Assembly (NCBI GenBank): GCA_020639095.1
Contig: JACKHH010000005.1
Location: forward strand, 1 to 64,000
Reading direction: 5' to 3'
From: Phycisphaerales bacterium
GTDB taxonomy: Bacteria; Planctomycetota; Phycisphaerae; UBA1845
Length of the DNA: 64,000 bases
The position numbers and the translations under genes were made by a program. The notes beneath the pieces are model-generated. The model saw only the letters and a program-made list of their open reading frames with translations, searched no databases and was not told the origin of the DNA. The first letter of the stretch is position 1. Every line of letters begins with the position of its first letter. Positions 34,692-41,965 of the stretch are shown here, piece after piece.

Positions 34692-37121
34692 CTAGAACGT
34701 TGCACCGATGAAGAAGCTGAATATCTGTCTGTCGTCGTCGCGATTATCGATGACCGGGACAGCCACGTCGAATTCCAGCGGTATCGGCCCGAAGAAGTCC
34801 ACTTGCACGCGAACGCCACCGCCCACCGAGACACGCCAATCGCGAATCTCTACGTTCTCCTCGACCGTACCCATGTCGGTGAAGACGAGGCCGCGCAGCA
34901 CCTTGCCGTATAGCGGGAAGGAGTATTCCGACGAGAAGAGCAGCATGAACTCGCCGCCGACCTGATTGTCGGGGTCGAGACCCTGACGCGGCGAGACACC
35001 GCGGAAATCAAAACCGCGAATCGATCCGATACCACCCGCGTAGTACCGCTCGTAGACCGGCGCGTTGCCGACGACGTAGCCCGCGACGCCCTTGAGCGAA
35101 AGCACTTTCTTGCGTTCGAACTCGTCCGTCGCAAGCGTGAAGTGGCGCGTGTAATCGCCCGACACCTTGCCGAAGAATTCGCCGCCCATGACACCGAACT
35201 GCTCGTACGCTACGCGGAGTCGGTCGCCCGTTGTCGGCAGGAACCGGCTGTCGGTGCGATCGCGGATCAACGAACCCTTCACGCTGGTGAGCAGGTCGCT
35301 GCCTTCGTCGCGGCGCACGTCGCGCGGCGCGAAAACTTCGAGGTTGTCCACGCGTACGCCTTCAACGCGGAACGCGACCTCGCCGTACCAATCCTCCAGC
35401 GGTTCCCACTTGAGCCGCCTACCGAAGCTGACCGTCGTGCCGATGCGACGTTCGTCCCAAGTCTCGCGTCCGCGTTCAAAGAAGTAAGCGCTGAAGTCGA
35501 AACGCGTCGGCTTATCAAAGAGGTACGGCTCGGTGAAGTCGATGCGGAAGCGGTTGAGATCGGTACCGGGCTGGGCTTCGATGCGCAGACGCTGACCGGC
35601 ACCGTAGAACGAACGCAGCTTGATGAATTCCGCGAAGGTGCGCGGGGTGTCGAAGAGGTCGAAGTTGCGCAGGTCGAGCACGATGGACCCGACCAGGCCG
35701 CTGTTGCTCGTCACGCCGAAACCGAAGATGAAGTCACCGGCTTTCTTGCCTTCGTCGATGGTGACGAGCACGTCGCGAACGCCTTCTTCATCGCCCACCG
35801 GAGACACCGACGCGCCGCCGAAAAGCCGCGTTTGCTGCAAACGCGTTTCCGACTCGCGGGCAGCCGGCATGTCGAACACCTCGCCGGGGTACACGCTCAA
35901 CTCGCGGCGAATGACCTTGTCCTGCGTACGCGAATTGCCGCGGATGACGATACGCCCGACGTCGAACTTCGAACCTTCCTCGATATCGAACGTGATCCGC
36001 ACGAAACCGGGCGTTTCGCTGAACACGCGAACCGGGCGAACCAGTGCGTAGATATAGCCAGCCGATCCGTATTTATCGACGATTTGCCGCTGCGATTTCT
36101 CGAGCTTGTCCTGAATGAACGGCGCATCAACATCCAGCGGCAGATCGGTTATCAACTCATCGGCGCTGAACACCGTGTTGCCGTCGAACGTGATCGCCTG
36201 CACGACATAGCGTACGCCCTCGACGATCGTGAACGTGATCGTCAGGTCCTCGCGGTCGGCGCTGAAGTCGAGCGAATAGCCGACGCGGGCATCGAGATAG
36301 CCCTGCTCTCGAATGTAGTTTTGAATGGTCGCGGAATCGGCATCGACGGCGTCCTCGTCGAACTTGCCGTCGCGGAAGATCCACGCATACGTCTTCGACG
36401 ACATGCGCTTCTTCAACTCGCCTTCCTCGATGTTCTCCAGTCCTTCGAACAGGATCTTGCGAATGCGCACGTGCGGGCCTTCTTCGACAACGTAGAGCAG
36501 TTCACCCGTGCTGCGCAGCAACTGATCGTCGTGCGTTACCGTGGCTTCGCCGTAACCGGCATCGCGATAGAGCTGGAGGATCGCTTCCTGGCCGTCGCGT
36601 ACGCGGAACGTGTCGATCGCGTCGCCGACTTGCAGGGGGACCTGTTTGCTCAGCTTGTCGTCGGAGAACTTGCGGTTGCCGGTGAAGCGAACGTCGGTGA
36701 TCTGAGGCCGCTCGGTCACCACGAACGTCACCACCGCGCCGGCATCACTCGTTGTGACGCGATCCTCGACCGACGCGAACTTGCCGCTGGTCAGCAGCCG
36801 GGCCACGTCGGCAGCGACCAAGCCCTGATCGAGCGCAGCGCCTTCCGACGTGCGCACGAGCGAGTTGGCGTACGCCGAGCTGACCGAGTTCAGCCCCTCG
36901 AAGCGCACCTCAGTCACGGTGGGCGGGTCAGCCAGTGGGGTGGCTGCAACCTGTGAAATACAAACCAGTAACACAACGGCGGATGCGATGAAGCGGGGGG
37001 CGGAAACACCGCGCAAACGCCGCTTGCAGCCGCCGGCCCGCACGTTTCGTGGGGAGGTCGATGAGTCACCTAGTGCTGTGATAATTGCAGACTCCTTCGC
37101 GCTGGGTCGTGCGAAAATCAT
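34692..37121 (-). CDS. bamA: Outer membrane protein assembly factor BamA
   Basis: BamA is the core of the machinery that inserts beta-barrel proteins into the outer membrane. The 809-residue protein has about five periplasmic POTRA domains (starting VTEVRFEGLNSVS, ITDVRFTGNRKFSDDKL, VRIRKILFEGLENIEEGEL, VQAITFDGNTVFSADEL, GRIVIRGNSRTQDKVI). The C-terminal barrel holds the conserved loop motif as GGIGSIRGFDFRG (the VRGF equivalent) and closes on a terminal phenylalanine (FFIGATF). I use the ATG at 37121, since the frame extends further only through weak TTG starts. The roughly 60-residue basic N-terminus before the signal (PRFIASAVVLLVCISQVAA) is longer than usual, so the true start may be internal. 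It is first in the skp-lpx cluster. Confidence 0.95.
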   Translation of the reverse strand: MIFARPSAKESAIITALGDSSTSPRNVRAGGCKRRLRGVSAPRFIASAVVLLVCISQVAATPLADPPTVTEVRFEGLNSVSSAYANSLVRTSEGAALDQGLVAADVARLLTSGKFASVEDRVTTSDAGAVVTFVVTERPQITDVRFTGNRKFSDDKLSKQVPLQVGDAIDTFRVRDGQEAILQLYRDAGYGEATVTHDDQLLRSTGELLYVVEEGPHVRIRKILFEGLENIEEGELKKRMSSKTYAWIFRDGKFDEDAVDADSATIQNYIREQGYLDARVGYSLDFSADREDLTITFTIVEGVRYVVQAITFDGNTVFSADELITDLPLDVDAPFIQDKLEKSQRQIVDKYGSAGYIYALVRPVRVFSETPGFVRITFDIEEGSKFDVGRIVIRGNSRTQDKVIRRELSVYPGEVFDMPAARESETRLQQTRLFGGASVSPVGDEEGVRDVLVTIDEGKKAGDFIFGFGVTSNSGLVGSIVLDLRNFDLFDTPRTFAEFIKLRSFYGAGQRLRIEAQPGTDLNRFRIDFTEPYLFDKPTRFDFSAYFFERGRETWDERRIGTTVSFGRRLKWEPLEDWYGEVAFRVEGVRVDNLEVFAPRDVRRDEGSDLLTSVKGSLIRDRTDSRFLPTTGDRLRVAYEQFGVMGGEFFGKVSGDYTRHFTLATDEFERKKVLSLKGVAGYVVGNAPVYERYYAGGIGSIRGFDFRGVSPRQGLDPDNQVGGEFMLLFSSEYSFPLYGKVLRGLVFTDMGTVEENVEIRDWRVSVGGGVRVQVDFFGPIPLEFDVAVPVIDNRDDDRQIFSFFIGATF

Positions 37122-37453
37122 GTTGCAACGGTCCCGCCAAAACGTGGATGCCGCAGGTGTGACGGGCACCAAACCAAATGTCAGCCGCAACGGTCCGCGC
37201 GGTCCGCAGCGACATGGCGGGCCGACATGATATACCGCACTTCACAGGGGGGCAAAAGAAATAGTACCCCCCAGGGGCCTCAAAATCGGGGTGTCCTGGG
37301 CAGTTTGGGGTCCGGTCGACGAAGAAGTCGGACGGCGATGAATCGGACGGTGACGAAGTCGGCCAGCGATAACGGCGGGCGGTGATGCAATCCACCCGCG
37401 CCAAGTACACGGCCGACGATGGGGTCAGGCACCAATGGAGTCAGTCGTCCCAG
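37122..37453. other. Gap upstream of bamA
   Basis: This stretch should hold the promoter of the bamA-lpx cluster. The sequence around 37250-37270 (GCAAAAGAAATAGTACCCCC) is the least GC-rich part. I see repeated short GACGAAGTCGG-type phrases at 37320-37365 but no gene or RNA. Confidence 0.35.
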
Positions 37454-37530
37454 GTGCCACTGCTCTTGAGCAGCGGACGAGCCAACGGGGTGCCATCATG
37501 TAACAGCGAACTGCTCAAGAGCAGTGGCAC
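37454..37530. repeat. CCACTGCTC palindromes, inverted pair
   Basis: GTGCCACTGCTCTTGAGCAG (37454 onward) is mirrored by AACTGCTCAAGAGCAGTGGC (37509 onward), and each folds as CTGCTC/GAGCAG. A third copy lies at 39397-39418. The pair forms a REP-like dyad separated by 32 bases. Confidence 0.75.
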
Positions 37531-37587
37531 GCCCAAGCCGGTGGAGAGTCGGCAACCGAACTGGCCGCACCTGGATGGCAAAGCCGA

Positions 37588-37619
37588 GGGTGGCACGGTC
37601 TCGCGCAGCGAGGCCGTGG
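37588..37619 (-). repeat. REP-like palindrome, TGC-loop family, copy 3 (inverted)
   Basis: On the minus strand it reads CACGG-C-CTCGC-TGC-GCGAG-A-CCGTG then CCACCC. The inner stem differs from copies 1 and 2 by a paired change (CTTGC/GCAAG to CTCGC/GCGAG). Confidence 0.75.
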
Positions 37620-38106
37620 ATAGGTGAGGTGAACTCGCGTGCCGAGCCCTGCCGCAAGCCCCATGCGGACATACACACGCCCAACGAATGGGGGGTAGGG
37701 AATGCGTCAAGCCGCAAGTCGAGCCCGGTACGCAACTTACATTGAATTGCGAAAAACTGTATGTTCGCCGAATGGGAACTTGGTTTCCCCGGAATAATCA
37801 GATCGAAGGGACTCGGGAGCGACGAGCAGTATCGAGCACTCGCCCGGCCGCTGCACGTAGCGGCGCAGATGGTGCAGACAGCAGGCGTCAATCCACTGGA
37901 GTCTGTTCATGTCCTTGTACCCAACCCGCGCAATAGCGTCTCGAATCTCTGTATTGAGTCGGCGAACCTCGGCATGGTCCACGAGTGGCCCCGGGGAGTG
38001 ACGTTTATCGGAACCGGCGGGATTTGCTTGACTTGTGCATTCGAGGGGCGCATTTTGGATATGGTCCAATGGTCTTTGTGCCGCACGGCAATAGACCCCC
38101 CTTCCT
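37620..38106. other. Gap before the PEP-CTERM gene, no supported gene
   Basis: Overlapping open frames on both strands (for example 37761-38165 plus and 37737-38117 minus) lack ribosome binding sites and family motifs, and I do not call them. The stretch is visibly less GC-rich than the rest of the window and may be decayed or acquired DNA. Confidence 0.35.
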
Positions 38107-38170
38107 GTGTGGTCCATTCCCAGTATCAGTATTGGTGTATACGTGCGTTGCGGCGCGCAAGGTAGTTGGC
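38107..38170 (+). repeat. 64-bp direct repeat, left copy, flanking the PEP-CTERM gene
   Basis: This copy aligns without gaps to 38880-38943, with 53 of 64 positions matching by hand (most differences are transitions). Shared blocks include TTGGTGTATA and GTAGTTGG. It lies 65 bases upstream of the PEP-CTERM start. Confidence 0.8.
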
Positions 38171-38235
38171 TGAGTCGTCTCGGTCAACGGGCCGGAGATG
38201 GTTGGTTTGGCAACACCATTGAAGGAGCATCTCCT

Positions 38236-38901
38236 ATGTCTACAAGAATCACTGTTGTTCCGGTAGTTATCATGGCATTCGCTTGCGCCGGCGTGGCGCA
38301 GGCAACACCAGTCACCTTTGCCTTCGAGGGTGACATTACGTTTGTTTCCGACCGCGACGGCATCCTCGGGGGGCAGGTTAACGTCGGTGACACCTTCTCG
38401 GGCAGCTACACGTTTGAATCGACTACGCCGGACAGCGAGCCACATCCGCGGTTTGGATACTATGACGATGCAATCAGCCAGATTGATGGGCAAGCCGGGG
38501 GCGTTCCTTTTTCGTCACCGTCTGGATCTACCAGCTACATCAACATCAGGAACAACGAAGGTGGCTTGTCGGACTCATACTTCGCATTTGGCGATGTCCT
38601 GATCGCCGATAGAGCGGTGACCTTTTCGATTCAACTTTTTGGCTCCGACACGACGCAGCTCAGTGACGATTCCCTCCTGCTGGTTCCCCCGGAGTTAACA
38701 GCTTTCAGTCCGCGGTTGCTTTTCCTTGGCGGATCGGAGTCGGCGGGTATTAACATCCAGGCTGACGTGTCTTCCCTCGTGTTGATTCCGGAGCCACATA
38801 CACTCACCTTGGTCGTCGTACTCGCGCTCGGGTTCGCGTTTTGTGGGGGACGAATCGGTAAGAGGTCGGGACACGGACTGTGTAGTCCGTTCTCAGTATG
38901 A
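38236..38901 (+). CDS. PEP-CTERM sorting-domain protein
   Basis: A 221-residue exported protein. AAGGAG lies nine bases before the ATG at 38236. It has a signal peptide (ITVVPVVIMAFACAGVAQA) and a beta-rich body of unknown function (VTFAFEGDITFVSD, GDTFSGSYTFES, VTFSIQLFGSD). The tripartite C-terminal signal is IPEPHTLTLVVVLALGFAFC then a basic RIGKRSG. Such signals are cut by an exosortase (EpsH/XrtA type) and usually go with exopolysaccharide or biofilm matrix. No exosortase gene is in the window. The last few codons run into the right copy of a 64-bp direct repeat. Base composition is lower in GC than in neighbouring genes, which suggests acquisition or relaxed constraint. Confidence 0.88.
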   Translation: MSTRITVVPVVIMAFACAGVAQATPVTFAFEGDITFVSDRDGILGGQVNVGDTFSGSYTFESTTPDSEPHPRFGYYDDAISQIDGQAGGVPFSSPSGSTSYINIRNNEGGLSDSYFAFGDVLIADRAVTFSIQLFGSDTTQLSDDSLLLVPPELTAFSPRLLFLGGSESAGINIQADVSSLVLIPEPHTLTLVVVLALGFAFCGGRIGKRSGHGLCSPFSV

Positions 38902-38943
38902 GCATTGGTGTATATGTGCGTTTCGGTGCGCGAAGTAGTTGGA
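38880..38943 (+). repeat. 64-bp direct repeat, right copy
   Basis: This is the partner of 38107-38170. It begins inside the last seven codons of the PEP-CTERM gene and ends just before an inverted palindrome at 38945. The repeat-to-repeat unit is 773 bp and holds the whole gene. Confidence 0.8.
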
Positions 38944-38944
38944 C

Positions 38945-38983
38945 GGGTGGCCCACCCCGTTACGGGGTGGGGTCACGATGATC
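38945..38983 (+). repeat. REP-like inverted repeat, CCACCCC family, left end
   Basis: It holds the hairpin CCACCCC-GTTAC-GGGGTGG followed by GGTCACGATGATC. Its reverse complement recurs at 39339-39378, with 35 of 39 positions matching by hand, most differences being in the loop. The two ends bracket a decayed transposase. Confidence 0.85.
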
Positions 38984-39038
38984 ATCCGCCGTCCAAGAGC
39001 GTTGGACGTTTCCGCGCCTGCGACGCACTCTCGGTGAC

Positions 39039-39236
39039 ATGCCATCGCGGCTCCGCCGAGTTGACGAGCCGGGGCACGTTCACTTCTGGACCCTTTCATG
39101 CCACCGGCGTCTCCATTTCTTCCACGACGATGGCATGAAACACACCGCCGTCGAGACCCTCGAGCACATGCGCACGAAATCCGGCGTCTGCCCGGTGACC
39201 ACAGCCGACGCCTGGACTTGGAACATTTCCCGCTAG
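39039..39236 (+). pseudogene. Decayed REP-associated tyrosine transposase (RAYT), N-terminal part
   Basis: A 65-codon frame reads RRVDEPGHVHFWTLSCHRRL then HFFHDDGMKHTAVETLEHMR. That is the opening of a RAYT/Y1-transposase, which normally begins with an 'R.Y.EPG.VHF.T..CYRR..FF' pattern. The frame breaks at TAG (39234-39236), and the essential HUH (HxH) block and the catalytic tyrosine are not found downstream, so the gene is dead. Inverted REP-like palindromes lie 55 bp before and 102 bp after. RAYTs nick REP hairpins and are thought to spread or maintain them. The family call rests on recognising the N-terminal pattern only. Confidence 0.6.
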
Positions 39237-39338
39237 CAAGAACTCCGCGACCCGGCGATCCTGCGGTTGTACAGGGACACCACCTGGCCGCTGCTCTGTT
39301 GAGGATAGACGACGAAATAGAGCCACATTCTATCGCGG

Positions 39339-39378
39339 GATCATCGCGACCCCACCCCATGAAGGGGTGGGCCACCCC
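39339..39378 (-). repeat. REP-like inverted repeat, CCACCCC family, right end
   Basis: It is the reverse complement of 38945-38983: GATCATCGCGACC leads into CCACCCC-ATGAA-GGGGTGG. The stem is perfectly kept while the loop differs. Confidence 0.85.
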
Positions 39379-39396
39379 GCCCATCACGCCGCGGCG

Positions 39397-39418
39397 CACT
39401 GCTCAAGAGCAGTGGCAC
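39397..39418 (-). repeat. CCACTGCTC palindrome, third copy
   Basis: CACTGCTCAAGAGCAGTGGC at this site matches the inverted copy at 37509-37530. It sits 19 bases beyond the right-hand CCACCCC element. Confidence 0.75.
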
Positions 39419-39473
39419 GCGCGACTTTGACTTTGGGTTCAGCGGTTGACCGAGAGCTACGAACGGTAATTCC

Positions 39474-40094
39474 CTAGCGAACTGCGCCTGCCGGGGTTCG
39501 GCGCGTTGGGGCTTGCGGTGCCCACTGGCCTTGCGGTTGCTTGTCGCTTTCGCGGACGCAGACGAGGATCGGGGTGTTGCGGCTGTTGGCGACCTGGACG
39601 CGGCGGATTCTTGCCAGGGCGTCCTCGATGCGCAGCGCGTGAGCCGTTGCGGCTGACCCTTCGCGTCGGCCGTCGATCAGGTGGATTTCGTGATAGGGCG
39701 ACAGGGCGGCTTGTGCGATCATGCCGTCCGGCGCGAGATCGTGCACGTAGCAATGGCCGGCGATACGCCAGTTCGTCGCGACGCGGCGAAGCATGTTCAC
39801 CTGGTGGATCACAACGGGATGCAGCAGCGCGTCCGGGGTCGGCAGAAAGCGGATCGTCATGCTTTCCCGCGACCACGCCTGGAGCAGGTCCACCCAGAAG
39901 AAATCGTCCAGCCAATGCGCGGGCTCACCCGACGGGCCGGTCGCTTCCAATGCGATTTCAGAGGGAGCCTGTTGCGGATCGACGGGTTGAATCTCGCCGC
40001 CGTCGAAGGGGATGAGCCGCGGAGCACCCGCGCCGGGCTTGCGACGCTTCTGTGCGGTCATCTGCCATTGATCTTCACGCATCCGTGCGTTCAT
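39474..40094 (-). CDS. Conserved-looking hypothetical protein, cytoplasmic
   Basis: A 206-residue protein that I do not recognise. The ATG at 40094 has GGAG nine bases upstream, and the longer open frame to 40244 looks like random coding. There is no signal peptide or membrane helix. The N-terminus is basic and disordered (MTAQKRRKPGAGAPRLIPFD). A folded middle follows (HWLDDFFWVDLLQAWSRESM, HPVVIHQVNMLRRVATNW, GHCYVHDLAPDGMIAQAAL), then a helix with ALRIEDALARIRRVQVANSR and a strand (TPILVCVRES). The tail is Pro/Arg-rich. Neighbours give no hint. Expression as a single gene is likely. Confidence 0.65.
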   Translation of the reverse strand: MNARMREDQWQMTAQKRRKPGAGAPRLIPFDGGEIQPVDPQQAPSEIALEATGPSGEPAHWLDDFFWVDLLQAWSRESMTIRFLPTPDALLHPVVIHQVNMLRRVATNWRIAGHCYVHDLAPDGMIAQAALSPYHEIHLIDGRREGSAATAHALRIEDALARIRRVQVANSRNTPILVCVRESDKQPQGQWAPQAPTRRTPAGAVR

Positions 40095-40430
40095 GTGGAT
40101 GGACTCCTTCCAATCCGCAAACCAATTGTGTTCTCTGGGCGCAAAATGTATCGACGGGCTCGGGGAAAAAACTTTATCGCGAGACGGGCTGAGACTTGCC
40201 CCACAATACTGAAATCCGGATTGGCCGAAAAAGGCGACTTTCATAAATGGGGTCGCTTCAAGAGGTTAATGCAGGGTTGCGGCTGGCCTGGGGCGGATTG
40301 ACTAGGGTGAATCGTCCATTTCTTGCGTGCATCGGAACTTACGATTCCGTAGATTGCTCCCCACTTGTCACATTCGGGTGCTTGGCTGGCACCCGGATCG
40401 ATCGCCATTCGGCAACGGAGATGACCCAAC
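40095..40430. other. Gap between divergent hypothetical and NRAMP-like genes
   Basis: These 336 bases lie between divergent genes and should carry both promoters. An A/T-rich patch at 40165-40178 (GGGGAAAAAACTTTATCGCG) is the most promoter-like part for the minus-strand gene. No RNA or repeat is evident. Confidence 0.35.
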
Positions 40431-41690
40431 TTGGACGGCGAACGCGCTGCGCGACGTGCGGGACTGTGGAAGGCGCTGGGGCCGGGCATCGTGTATGCCG
40501 GCGCGGCGATTGGGGTTTCCCATTTGGTGCAATCGACGCGCGCGGGCGCGACGTACGGTTTCACCCTGCTCAGCATTGTCGTGCTGGTCAACCTCTTCAA
40601 GTATCCCTTCTTTGAATTCGGACATCGTTACCCAGCCGCTACCGGCAACTGCATGCTCAAAGGGTATCGCCGCGTCGGCAATTGGGCGCTCATCGTGTTC
40701 CTGGTGATCTCGTTCGGTACCGGCATGCCGACAGTGGCAGCCGTCACGTTGCTCAGCGCCGGGCTCTCCGCGAATCTCTTTCCACTCGGCATCTCGGTGA
40801 CGTGGTGGGCGATCATTCTCGTCGCGTTCACGCTCGCGTTGTTAAGTGCTGGTGGATATCCCTGGCTTGACGGTTTAATGAAGTTGATGATGGTTTTCCT
40901 CGCGGTCAGTACCGTCATCGCGGTTGTGGCTGCCTGCTTCCATCGTTTCGAACACGTGCCCGACTTCACGCCGCCGAGCATTTGGACGGTGGTTGGTGTT
41001 GCCTTCACAATTGAACTGATGGGCTGGATGCCTACGCCCGTCGACATTTCCGCGTGGCCGTCGCTGTGGCGTGAGGAACGCGCGAAACAAACGCACCACA
41101 AATGCACGCTGCGCGAAGCGCTCTTCGATTTCAATCTCGGTTACATCGCGACGACCGTCATGGCTGTGCTGTTCCTCAGCTTGGGGGCGCTCGTCATGTA
41201 TGGACGTGGTGTGTCACTTGAACGGGGGGCTGCGGGTTTCGCCGAGCAACTCGTGAACATGTACACGCAAGCGCTGGGCACGTGGAGCAGGCCGTTCATC
41301 TTAACGGCGGCTTTGACGTGCATGCTGAGCACGACGATGACGGTGATCGATGGGTACCCGCGCGTGCTGGCTGCCGGTCTGCGCGAGTTCGGCGTGATAC
41401 CGGAGGCGCGGGAGCGTGCGACGTATTGGGTGTTCAACATCGCGCTGTGCGTCGGGGCGCTGATCATCATCGCGTGCTTCGCAGCCAAGATGCTCTCGCT
41501 CGTCTGGTTTGTGACGACGGTCGCGTTCCTGTCCGCGCCGCTGCTGGCGTACATCAACCACGCGACGATGTTCACGCCCGACGTGCCACCGGATGCCATG
41601 CCGCCAGTCTGGATGCGCTGGCTGAGCCGGGCGGGCATCGTCTTCCTGCTCGCGTTCTCGGGGTTGTATCTGTGGAAGATGTGCGAGTGA
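40431..41690 (+). CDS. NRAMP-related membrane transporter lacking canonical metal-binding motifs
   Basis: A 419-residue protein with about eleven membrane helices in the NRAMP (LeuT-fold) pattern. The first helix begins LGPGIVYAGAAIGVSHLVQS, with the family's glycine-rich opening. Canonical NRAMP Mn/Fe carriers have DPGN in this helix and MPH in helix 6. Here the equivalent segments read GAAIGVSH and ELMGWMPTPVDIS, so both substrate motifs are missing. Close relatives without these motifs may carry other ions or act differently, so I do not name a substrate. The start is TTG at 40431 with GGAG ten bases upstream. The gene is alone and is followed by a palindromic repeat. Confidence 0.85.
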   Translation: MDGERAARRAGLWKALGPGIVYAGAAIGVSHLVQSTRAGATYGFTLLSIVVLVNLFKYPFFEFGHRYPAATGNCMLKGYRRVGNWALIVFLVISFGTGMPTVAAVTLLSAGLSANLFPLGISVTWWAIILVAFTLALLSAGGYPWLDGLMKLMMVFLAVSTVIAVVAACFHRFEHVPDFTPPSIWTVVGVAFTIELMGWMPTPVDISAWPSLWREERAKQTHHKCTLREALFDFNLGYIATTVMAVLFLSLGALVMYGRGVSLERGAAGFAEQLVNMYTQALGTWSRPFILTAALTCMLSTTMTVIDGYPRVLAAGLREFGVIPEARERATYWVFNIALCVGALIIIACFAAKMLSLVWFVTTVAFLSAPLLAYINHATMFTPDVPPDAMPPVWMRWLSRAGIVFLLAFSGLYLWKMCE

Positions 41691-41728
41691 GGTAAGCAAG
41701 CAGGGGAAGTGAGATGCGGAGGTCCGTT

Positions 41729-41817
41729 GTGGGACCGGTTTTCCAACCGGTCATGACTCAGGTCATTGTGGGACCGGTTTCCTAACCGGTCTTGACCGGC
41801 TGGAAAGCCGGTCCCAC
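41729..41817. repeat. ACCGGT palindrome array downstream of the NRAMP-like gene
   Basis: It holds GTGGGACCGGTTTTCCAACC then GGTCATGAC, a second GTGGGACCGGTTTCCTAACC then GGTC, and the inverse GACCGGCTGGAAAGCCGGTC then CCAC. This makes three units of the family at 17155-17204. Stem bases change in pairs (ACCGGC/GCCGGT to ACCGGT/ACCGGT). Confidence 0.75.
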
Positions 41818-41965
41818 ATGTGCGGTGGGCAGTCTGGCCCGTGTCCGTTGCTCGACATCCCACTGGGGCACGCGTAGACTTTCGCGACGAGGCGGACGTT
41901 TTGGACGCTAGCAGGGCACGCCCGACGCCACGGCGGATTCGGGCCAACCGGGAGAGGTAAAGCTC

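Noticed and set aside
37737..38165. Overlapping open frames of about 130 codons on both strands
   Set aside because: Neither has a ribosome binding site, signal peptide or family motif. One runs into the 64-bp repeat. I treat the stretch as non-coding or decayed.
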